Shown here one piece after another: positions 1-4,676 of a DNA stretch of 10,694 nucleotides. Origin of the DNA: Nitrososphaerales archaeon TH5896 (GTDB taxonomy: Archaea > Thermoproteota > Nitrososphaeria > Nitrososphaerales > Nitrososphaeraceae); the NCBI GenBank assembly GCA_014523625.1, contig JAATVP010000140.1, positions 1 to 10,694 on the forward strand. Direction: 5' to 3'. The translations under genes and the position numbers were made by a program. The notes beneath the pieces are model-generated. The model was given only the letters and a program-made list of their open reading frames with translations, was not told the origin of the DNA and searched no databases. Each line of letters starts with the position of its first letter. The stretch's first letter is position 1.

Positions 1-72
1 GCATATTCTGTAATTATACAATTGAAGTCTCTAATTCGCTCATACTCGATATAGCATGCCTAGCAGTGCCAC

Positions 73-94
73 CATGAATACACAAAAATTCATG
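73..94. repeat. 7-bp inverted repeat with 8-nt loop
   Basis: CATGAAT (73-79) is followed by ATTCATG (88-94), a perfect inverted repeat around the A-rich loop ACACAAAA. ATTCATG recurs at 184-190. It may be an operator or part of the 3' end of a gene left of the window. Nothing in the sequence decides between these, and a chance origin is possible. Confidence 0.3.
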
Positions 95-245
95 AAGGAA
101 TTGATTAATTGATACTATTAAATAAAATTGAACCAATGTTAATACTCCTGCCTCAGAACTACGTGATTAAACTACAGTTTCATATTCATGGTAGGGATGA
201 TAAATGAAAAATCAGACTTATTGCATGTTTTGATAGAGGATTAAA

Positions 246-265
246 GATGCAATTTTTTCTGCATC
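246..265 (+). repeat. 6-bp hairpin at start of a possible small ORF
   Basis: GATGCA (246-251) and TGCATC (260-265) are perfect inverted arms around a T-rich 8-base loop. The ATG of the possible small ORF (247-249) lies inside the 5' arm, so in RNA the stem would cover that start codon. The match is short and its function is unknown. Confidence 0.25.
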
Positions 266-336
266 GTATCCGCGTAGATTTAAAGGGTAAGCGTATCATG
301 AATAGGAATAAAAGAGGGTTTAGGAACCCAACCTAG
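247..336 (+). CDS. Possible small basic ORF, 29 aa, unrecognised
   Basis: ATG at 247 opens a 29-residue frame ending at TAG 334-336, 41 bases before cbiG and in a different frame. A purine-rich GAGGA (236-240) lies six bases before the ATG, which is good Shine-Dalgarno spacing. The peptide is strongly basic (many Arg and Lys, no Glu, one Asp), with an N-terminal MQFFLHRIR and no domain I recognise. It could be a leader peptide of the cobalamin operon or a chance frame. The only support is the ribosome-binding-like sequence and its position, so confidence is low. Confidence 0.18.
   Translation: MQFFLHRIRVDLKGKRIMNRNKRGFRNPT
316..329 (+). promoter_or_regulatory. Leader hairpin upstream of cbiG
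   Basis: GGGTT (316-320), loop TAGG (321-324) and AACCC (325-329) form a compact stem-loop 48 bases before the cbiG start. TAGG (321-324) can instead pair with CCTA (332-335), so two mutually exclusive short pairings exist. This could be a small switch in the cobalamin operon leader. The stems are short and the role is inferred. Confidence 0.25.
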
Positions 337-377
337 CAGGATCAAATCTGTATCGCCCAAGACCATCGACCACTAGC

Positions 378-1430
378 GTGGTAGCAATAACCAAGAATGG
401 AATCAGAATAGCTAAGTGTATAAGGATGCATTGGCCTGAGGTTAAGGTCTACGTTCCTCAAAAGTATTATGACTCATCGAATGATATCCAATGGTTCGAA
501 GAGCCGACCTCCAAAATTATGGAGAGGCTATTCAAGACAAACAGTGCATTAGTCTGTATCTTTTCTCTTGGAGCAGTGATCCGGCTTATTGCTCCCTTTT
601 TGGGTAACAAGAAATACGATCCCGCCGTTGTCGTTATTGACGATAAGGCAAATTTTGTTATTAGCGCATTATCTGGCCATCTAGGTGGAGCCAATTCGTT
701 AGCATCAGATCTATCTACTTTTCTCAAAGGAAGCAAGGCGGTTATAACGACCGCTGCTGACGTTAATAAAACAATTGCTGTGGACATTTTAGGGAGGGAT
801 CTAGGATGGACAACCGATGGCCTAGATACCATTACACAAGTAAGCGCTTGCATGGTCAATGAAATGCCTATTGGACTTTACCAAGACTCCGGAGAGCGCA
901 ATTGGTGGCCAAGTAATGGTCTTCCCCGGAACGTGAGATCAGTGTCAGAACTCGATAATCTAAGATCTAAAGAGTTCAGTGCTGGCCTAATAATAACAGA
1001 TAAGACTCTACAAGATATGGAAATTTCATCTAAATCTGTGATCTATAGACCTAGAAGTCTTGTCGTAGGGATCGGAATACATTGGAATACGACCAAGGAA
1101 ACGATAGAATTGGCAATACATGAGGCATTCCAAAGTTATGGCTTAAGCATTAAGAGTATTCGAAACCTCGCTACAATTGAAAATAAAGCCCAGGCTAGTG
1201 GGCTGCTTGATTTTTCAACTTCGTACCAAATTCCAATAGAAGCCTTCAATGACGATCAGCTTTCTAAAATGAATGTTCCCAATCCATCAGAAGTAGTCGG
1301 ACGGTTTCAGGGGACTAAGAGTGTATCTGAAGCAGCTGCGTTGTTGAGCTCTAAAGGAGTCCTAATAGTTCCCAAACTTAAATTTCCTCCTGACCTTACC
1401 CTTTCCGTTGCAAGGATGGAATTTAAATAA
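378..1430 (+). CDS. cbiG: Cobalt-precorrin-5A hydrolase CbiG
   Basis: CbiG opens the ring A acetate delta-lactone of cobalt-precorrin-5A and releases acetaldehyde, a defining cytosolic step of the anaerobic cobalamin route. The 350 residues match a full-length family member. The N-terminal domain (about 1-125) carries GAVIRLIAP (65-73), the glycine-rich GHLGGANSLA (100-109) and VITTAADV (122-129). A variable middle part follows, then a C-terminal CbiG_C domain from about 228 with VVGIGIHWNT, ATIENKA and GTKSVSEAAAL. The GTG at 378 is chosen because the frame upstream to the TAG at 321 offers no ATG, GTG or TTG, and the first strand (VAITKNG) begins directly after it. No strong ribosome-binding site precedes it, so the message may be weakly led. 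It is the first gene of the operon, with cbiX starting on the next base after its stop. Recognition is strong; the exact start is less so. Confidence 0.93.
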   Translation: MVAITKNGIRIAKCIRMHWPEVKVYVPQKYYDSSNDIQWFEEPTSKIMERLFKTNSALVCIFSLGAVIRLIAPFLGNKKYDPAVVVIDDKANFVISALSGHLGGANSLASDLSTFLKGSKAVITTAADVNKTIAVDILGRDLGWTTDGLDTITQVSACMVNEMPIGLYQDSGERNWWPSNGLPRNVRSVSELDNLRSKEFSAGLIITDKTLQDMEISSKSVIYRPRSLVVGIGIHWNTTKETIELAIHEAFQSYGLSIKSIRNLATIENKAQASGLLDFSTSYQIPIEAFNDDQLSKMNVPNPSEVVGRFQGTKSVSEAAALLSSKGVLIVPKLKFPPDLTLSVARMEFK

Positions 1431-2195
1431 TTGGTCAAGGCGATGCTGATCGTAGATAGGGGTAGTAGAGAGCCAGAAGTTAAAGAAGAGTTGGAAGAGA
1501 TTTGTTCAACTATTGGAAGGACCTGTCCTGGCAAGTACGGCTATACAACTTATTGCTTTTTGGAAGTGGTTCCCCCATGTATCGAGGATGGTATTTCAAA
1601 ATGCATTGCCAACGGCGCCGATTTCATCACCATTATTCCATACTTTCTATACCCGGGTATGAAGCTGAAGGATTCAGTGAAGAAAGCTGCATCGATATCC
1701 ATGAGGAAAGATGTTCGAGTGGCCATCGCTAAGCCATTTAGCAGGAACATGAGGATGATCGAAGTCGTAGTAAATAGAGTCCATGAAGCTAAACGAGAGA
1801 ATGCCTTACACCTCTCTGATTTGGAGTGCGACTTATTGCTAATTGGCCATGGTAGCAGTGATAGAAGGGCTAGGGAAGCATTCGACTATGTGGTAGCTAT
1901 GCTCAAACCTCATTTTAGAACCGTTCGATACTGTTTCCTTGAGCTCGACAAGCCTGATATCATGGAAGGCATTAGAAATTCCTTGGCGTCTTCACCCAAA
2001 TGCCTTCTAGTAGTTCCATATTTTTTGCACAAAGGAGCTCACATTAAATATGACATAATCCGAGAAATCAATATGTCAATCGGGGGACAAAATCCAACTA
2101 ATATGTACGTCACAGAGCATTTGGGAGCTGATTGTCAATTGGCAAATATAGTTTTGGAAAGGGCTATAGAAGTTGAGCGAGGAATCTTCTACTAG
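1431..2195 (+). CDS. cbiX: Sirohydrochlorin cobaltochelatase CbiX (two-repeat form)
   Basis: CbiX inserts Co2+ into sirohydrochlorin, the entry step of the anaerobic B12 pathway. The 254 residues are two class II chelatase repeats. YCFLE occurs at 41-45 and again at 167-171, and PYFL at 70-73 and 196-199. The C-terminal repeat keeps the metal-site signature: LIGHGS with H140, and FLHKGAHIKYD with H200 and H204. The N-terminal repeat has lost it: DRGSR at 9-13 has Arg where His is expected, and K78 lies opposite H204. The active site is therefore probably in the second half, as in CbiK and ferrochelatase. The TTG at 1431 abuts the cbiG stop and supplies the first strand (VKAMLIV); an ATG at 1443 would clip it. 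cbiC follows closely, so all three are likely co-transcribed. A sirohydrochlorin ferrochelatase role cannot be excluded from sequence alone, but the B12 neighbours favour cobalt. Confidence 0.9.
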   Translation: MVKAMLIVDRGSREPEVKEELEEICSTIGRTCPGKYGYTTYCFLEVVPPCIEDGISKCIANGADFITIIPYFLYPGMKLKDSVKKAASISMRKDVRVAIAKPFSRNMRMIEVVVNRVHEAKRENALHLSDLECDLLLIGHGSSDRRAREAFDYVVAMLKPHFRTVRYCFLELDKPDIMEGIRNSLASSPKCLLVVPYFLHKGAHIKYDIIREINMSIGGQNPTNMYVTEHLGADCQLANIVLERAIEVERGIFY

Positions 2196-2210
2196 ACCTA
2201 ATTACTACAA

Positions 2211-2228
2211 CGCAGATCAAGATCTGCG
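2211..2228. repeat. 18-bp palindrome at the cbiX/cbiC junction
   Basis: CGCAGATC (2211-2218), AA and GATCTGCG (2221-2228) form perfect 8-bp arms around two bases, ending four bases before the preferred cbiC ATG (2233). The two-base centre suits a dimeric protein site on DNA better than an RNA hairpin, although pairing with a larger loop would still be possible in RNA. If cbiC instead starts at TTG 2173, the palindrome is coding. Its role is unknown. Confidence 0.4.
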
Positions 2229-2232
2229 CAAA

Positions 2233-2871
2233 ATGTCAACAAAAGCATTTGGGATCGAAAATGAGAGTTTCGCGATAATAGACAATGAAGTGGGAACACA
2301 TACTTATAATGAGCTTGAATGGGCAATCGTGAGAAGGGTAATTCATGCCACGGCTGATTTAGATTTTGCAGGGAAAGAAAAAATAACCTTTAATGGGGAC
2401 GTATTTTCATCAGCTTTTGGAGCTATTGAAAATGGATGTCATGTAGTTTGCGACGTAGAAATGGTGTTATCAGGCATAAATAAGCAGTTGGCAGTAGAAT
2501 TGAATCTGAAAACTTTGTGTAGAATTTCAGAGGATTCCGTCAAAAAGTACTCACGAAATAATAATCTGACCCGATCTCAGGTCGCAATGGATTTATCAAC
2601 ATCTCAGATTCAAAACGGCATAGTGGTTATAGGAAATGCCCCTACAGCTCTTTTTCAAGTAATTTCCATGTTCAGGGAAAACAGAGTAAAGCCTGCTCTC
2701 GTAATTGGAATTCCTGTAGGCTTTGTTTCCGCCCTCGAATCAAAAAAAGAATTATTGCGTACCCCAGTTCCTTCCATTTCCAATATCGGACGCAAAGGAG
2801 GTAGCTCAGCTGCCTCTTCAATAATCAATGCGTTAATGTTAATTTATAAGACCAGAATGCATCAGAATTAA
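2233..2871 (+). CDS. cbiC: Cobalt-precorrin-8 methylmutase CbiC
   Basis: CbiC moves the C-11 methyl group to C-12 of cobalt-precorrin-8 to give cobyrinate, the substrate of CbiA encoded on the other strand nearby. From ATG 2233 the protein is 212 residues, about the length of CobH (210). Family features are visible in order: IENESFAII near 8-16, RVIHATADLDF with H38 matching the catalytic His43 region of CobH, CHVVCDVEMVLSGI (69-82), TRSQVAMDL (113-121), IVVIGNAPTAL (130-140), VIGIPVGFVSALESKKEL (157-174) and GRKGGSSAA (186-194). A TTG at 2173, in frame and overlapping the end of cbiX by 23 bases, would add 20 polar residues. I prefer the ATG on length and on the short family N-terminus, but translational coupling from 2173 is possible. 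It is the third gene of the operon. Confidence 0.92.
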   Translation: MSTKAFGIENESFAIIDNEVGTHTYNELEWAIVRRVIHATADLDFAGKEKITFNGDVFSSAFGAIENGCHVVCDVEMVLSGINKQLAVELNLKTLCRISEDSVKKYSRNNNLTRSQVAMDLSTSQIQNGIVVIGNAPTALFQVISMFRENRVKPALVIGIPVGFVSALESKKELLRTPVPSISNIGRKGGSSAASSIINALMLIYKTRMHQN

Positions 2872-2898
2872 TGGAATAATCAGGCTGACATAGGATTT

Positions 2899-2917
2899 TT
2901 TCATTTGTTAAATGAAA
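2899..2917 (+). terminator. Possible terminator hairpin after cbiC
   Basis: TTTCATTT (2899-2906), loop GTT and AAATGAAA (2910-2917) form a perfect 8-bp, AT-rich stem 27 bases past the cbiC stop. The run of six T at 2896-2901 overlaps the 5' arm rather than following the stem. Archaeal termination relies mainly on T-rich stretches, so this is a reasonable end point for cbiG-cbiX-cbiC. It could equally be an operator for the next gene. Confidence 0.35.
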
Positions 2918-3010
2918 GTATTTCTTAACCAGGACTATAAGATATGGTCACTTTGTTCTTCGACTGCATATTGCGTTACAATCAATACAGTCAGCGAGTC
3001 GATCGTATCC

Positions 3011-3020
3011 ATAATATACT
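3011..3020 (+). promoter_or_regulatory. TATA-like box A before the CBS gene
   Basis: ATAATATACT is centred about 27 bases before the ATG at 3043. That is the spacing expected of an archaeal box A when transcription starts at or beside the start codon, giving a leaderless message. It supports the shorter start of the CBS protein. The evidence is position and AT content only. Confidence 0.35.
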
Positions 3021-3042
3021 TCATCCAATATCCTTAGGATTG

Positions 3043-3492
3043 ATGTTAACCCTGGAATCAATCAAAAAAATTGTAACCCGCAAGATAGAAACAATTCATT
3101 TACATGAGACGGCACAGGAAGCCGCAAAAAAGATGAAACACAAAGATATAAGTTCTTTGTTAGTCGTTGACGAATCCGGCGTACTTGTTGGCATCGTAAC
3201 CGAAAAGGATCTAGTCTCAAAAGTATGCATTCATAACAAAAAAAGTACTGAGGTATTCGTAAATGACATAATGTCTTCTCCTCTGGTATCCATTGAATAT
3301 AAGGCAACCCTTGAAGAAGCCGCAAAAAAGATGGTTGATAACAAAATACAGCATCTGTCGGTAAAAAATGCAGGTACGGTGGTTGGCATTCTCACCACAA
3401 CTGATCTTAGCACGTATCTAAGGCAAAATATTGATATGGACGAAGTTAATGCAAGTATCCTAGAATCATTGATGGAACAAGAAAAGACATGA
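3043..3492 (+). CDS. Two-CBS-domain protein
   Basis: This is a stand-alone pair of CBS domains, a module that usually binds adenine nucleotides (AMP, ATP, SAM) and acts as a cytosolic energy or ligand sensor, often as a dimer on a partner protein. From ATG 3043 the protein is 149 residues. CBS1 spans about 5-60 with SSLLVVDESG and GIVTEKDLV (50-58). CBS2 spans about 73-127 with VNDIMSSP, QHLSVKNAG and GILTTTDLS (115-123). No enzyme, DNA-binding or membrane domain is attached. The frame is open to an ATG at 2944, adding 33 residues unlike the family; the ATG at 3043 fits domain boundaries and the upstream TATA-like sequence better. An SRPBCC gene follows after a 113-base gap. The ligand and partner cannot be told from sequence. 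Confidence 0.88.
   Translation: MLTLESIKKIVTRKIETIHLHETAQEAAKKMKHKDISSLLVVDESGVLVGIVTEKDLVSKVCIHNKKSTEVFVNDIMSSPLVSIEYKATLEEAAKKMVDNKIQHLSVKNAGTVVGILTTTDLSTYLRQNIDMDEVNASILESLMEQEKT
3118..3333 (+). repeat. Exact 18-bp direct repeat in the two CBS domains
   Basis: GAAGCCGCAAAAAAGATG occurs at 3118-3135 and at 3316-3333, exactly 198 bases (66 codons) apart. Both copies encode EAAKKM of the first helix of a CBS domain. The flanking bases differ at once on both sides. Recombination between the copies would remove one CBS repeat in frame. Identity at synonymous positions points to recent duplication, gene conversion or chance in a constrained A-rich helix. Confidence 0.8.
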
Positions 3493-3588
3493 TGAGCATT
3501 AGTATCAGTCGGATTACTTTTGTCTCTAGAATTCAGTAATACAATCAGTACATTTACTCGATGTCTTGTGAACAGAAACGCTATTGAG

Positions 3589-3594
3589 AAGGAG
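3589..3594 (+). promoter_or_regulatory. Shine-Dalgarno site of the SRPBCC gene
   Basis: AAGGAG (3589-3594) lies 11 bases before the TTG start at 3606, in a purine-rich stretch (GAGAAGGAGACAA). It supports a non-AUG start for this gene and is one of the clearer ribosome-binding sites in the window. Confidence 0.5.
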
Positions 3595-3605
3595 ACAACT
3601 GACTT

Positions 3606-4046
3606 TTGAAAGAGGTAATCGCAAGGATAGAAATTAGATCTAGCCCGGAGAAGGTTTGGAAGATAATTACTGATTTTCAACTTTATAAATACTGGAACCC
3701 GTTCATAATTGAGATTGCTGGCTCTCCTATGATGGGAGAGAAGATTGAAATACAATTAAGAACCGCAGCTCAAAAAACACGCGTTTATCACCCAGTGATA
3801 ACTAAAGTTGATCCACCAACAGAATTGAGATGGTATGGAAAAGCGATTCTGCCATTCATATTGGATGGAGAGCATATCTTTACTATTCAAGAGAACGAAC
3901 AGCATAATACGGTTTTTACCCAAAAAGAGATATTCAAAGGGTTAGGAGCTTATTTGGGAAATACCAGTATGTTCGATGATATACGAATAAGCTTTCAAAT
4001 GATGAATTCTAGTTTAAAGTCTCGAGCGGAAAGCAATAAAAGGTAG
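3606..4046 (+). CDS. SRPBCC (START-like / polyketide-cyclase) family protein
   Basis: The protein is 146 residues, the size of a single SRPBCC helix-grip domain, which encloses a hydrophobic ligand in a deep cavity. It opens with strand and helix EVIARIEIRSSPEKVWKII, then the loop YKYWNPFI (28-35) typical of the COG4891-like group. It continues with VDPPTELRWYGKA, the strand around ILDGEHIFTI and a C-terminal helix (about 125-141) that closes the cavity. No signal peptide or membrane segment is seen, so it is probably cytosolic. The start is TTG at 3606 with AAGGAG upstream. The ligand is unknown: members include cyclases, lipid binders and stress-related proteins. It is the last plus-strand gene before a long spacer and has no obvious link to B12 beyond proximity. 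Confidence 0.82.
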   Translation: MKEVIARIEIRSSPEKVWKIITDFQLYKYWNPFIIEIAGSPMMGEKIEIQLRTAAQKTRVYHPVITKVDPPTELRWYGKAILPFILDGEHIFTIQENEQHNTVFTQKEIFKGLGAYLGNTSMFDDIRISFQMMNSSLKSRAESNKR

Positions 4047-4418
4047 CCTCGGCCAAACTTGATCGGACTATGACCGATACCTTTGAGTCAATGAAATACC
4101 GATTGATTTCAATTCTTCTAGTTAGACTTATTGAGCCTTTTAAGCAATAACTGTATTGAAATATGATCAATTCTAAGGGTAGCCTAAAAAATAATGTAGA
4201 CTGGCTCCTGACGACATGCTTAGGCAGTTCGAGTTCACTATAGCTTGCAATACAAACCAAGTCATTGATACTTCTACGGGATCGCTTTTAAGTGATTCTA
4301 TTTAAGATAGAACCACATATTTTTCACCGCACACAACTTATGTTAGATAGTTTAAGTGCAGATCCTTTGTTTTGTCTAAATACTGTTCTGCTTTATTTTC
4401 GAAATTGCTCTTTATAGA

Positions 4419-4550
4419 ATGGTAGACATAGTCACAAGTATATTTTGGATACATGCATCGATCGAAAGAATGAAGCACAGACAGCATTGGGCTTCTAATT
4501 TTATTGGTAGACAGAAGGGAGGCGAAGTAATTCTACCATTGGCTATATGA
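4419..4550 (+). CDS. Possible small ORF, 43 aa, unrecognised
   Basis: ATG at 4419 runs 43 codons to TGA at 4548-4550. The frame is open from a stop at 4377-4379, so a longer non-ATG start is not excluded. The peptide begins MVDIVTSIFWIHA, has a basic middle and ends GGEVILPLAI. No ribosome-binding site is seen upstream and no family is recognised. Its 3' part coincides with the TGGTAGA/TCTACCA inverted repeat. It is listed only because the spacer is long; a chance frame is the more likely explanation. Confidence 0.12.
   Translation: MVDIVTSIFWIHASIERMKHRQHWASNFIGRQKGGEVILPLAI
4505..4538. repeat. 7-bp inverted repeat in spacer
   Basis: TGGTAGA (4505-4511) and TCTACCA (4532-4538) are perfect arms around a 20-base purine-rich loop. 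An upstream copy, ATGGTAGA (4419-4426), could also pair with TCTACCAT (4532-4539). The structure could form in either strand's transcript; its role is not evident. Confidence 0.3.
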
Positions 4551-4676
4551 TTCCTCTAGGTAGTCTGTTCTTCTGTACTAAATAATATGAAGATGGCGAT
4601 ATAGCCAAATAGTTGAGGATCATCAGTACTGAGGAAAATCAAAACCTCTTCAGATGGGTACATTAAATAGACTACC
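4541..4676. repeat. Two interleaved 8-bp inverted repeats at the 3' end of cbiA
   Basis: GGCTATAT (4541-4548) pairs with ATATAGCC (4599-4606), and GGTAGTCT (4559-4566) pairs with AGACTACC (4669-4676). The order is A-B-A'-B', so both pairings together would form a pseudoknot-like fold. The last arm overlaps the cbiA stop codon. One or two 8-bp matches in this length could arise by chance. Confidence 0.25.

Larger units (their letters stand above)
1..377. other. Non-coding region upstream of cbiG
   Basis: No protein gene is supported here. One plus-strand frame is open from base 1 to a TAG at 52-54 (17 codons), so a gene tail entering from the left cannot be excluded, but it has no recognisable motif. 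No tRNA-like T-arm was found. The region holds short inverted repeats at 73-94, 246-265 and 316-329, a possible 29-codon ORF at 247-336, and AT-rich TATA-like stretches near 118-124 (TTAAATA) and 279-284 (TTTAAA). Either stretch could be a box A for the cobalamin operon. This is probably the promoter and leader region of cbiG-cbiX-cbiC. Confidence 0.5.
4047..4671. other. 625-base spacer between convergent genes
   Basis: This spacer lies between the stops of the SRPBCC gene (+) and cbiA (-), where only terminators would be needed. No tRNA, rRNA or C/D-box RNA is apparent. There are several short inverted repeats: ATCGG/CCGAT (4062-4078), TTATTG/CAATAA (4128-4150), GCCTAA/TTAGGC (4182-4225), TTCTAT/ATAGAA (4296-4312) and a denser set from 4505 to 4676. 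TGGTAGACA occurs at 4420-4428 and 4505-4513. Two short plus-strand frames exist, 26 codons at 4070 and 43 codons at 4419, neither with family resemblance. It may hold terminators for both strands, a small RNA, or the remains of a lost gene. Confidence 0.5.

Noticed and set aside
55..77. CCACCA resembling a tRNA 3' end
   Set aside because: No T-arm or other cloverleaf stems are found in the preceding bases.
2944..3042. 33-codon N-terminal extension of the CBS protein
   Set aside because: Unlike the family, removed by an internal ATG that fits the domain start and has a TATA-like sequence at leaderless spacing. Kept as a possibility only.
3489..3495. C-box-like ATGATGA overlapping the end of the CBS gene
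   Set aside because: No D box follows; the match is explained by the coding end and stop codon.
3231..3755. 174-codon minus-strand frame across the CBS and SRPBCC genes
   Set aside because: Antisense to two recognisable protein families and without any motif of its own.
4009..4260. 83-codon minus-strand frame overlapping the end of the SRPBCC gene
   Set aside because: TTG start, no ribosome-binding site, no recognisable motif, and partly antisense to a convincing gene. It may be a chance frame in the spacer.
4221..4260. TTCGAGT resembling a tRNA T-loop
   Set aside because: The five bases on each side do not pair and no acceptor or anticodon arm can be built around it.
4611..4640. C-box-like TGATGA on the minus strand downstream of cbiA
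   Set aside because: The purine expected before it is C, and no matching D box (CTGA) follows at a suitable distance, so a C/D-box RNA is not supported.
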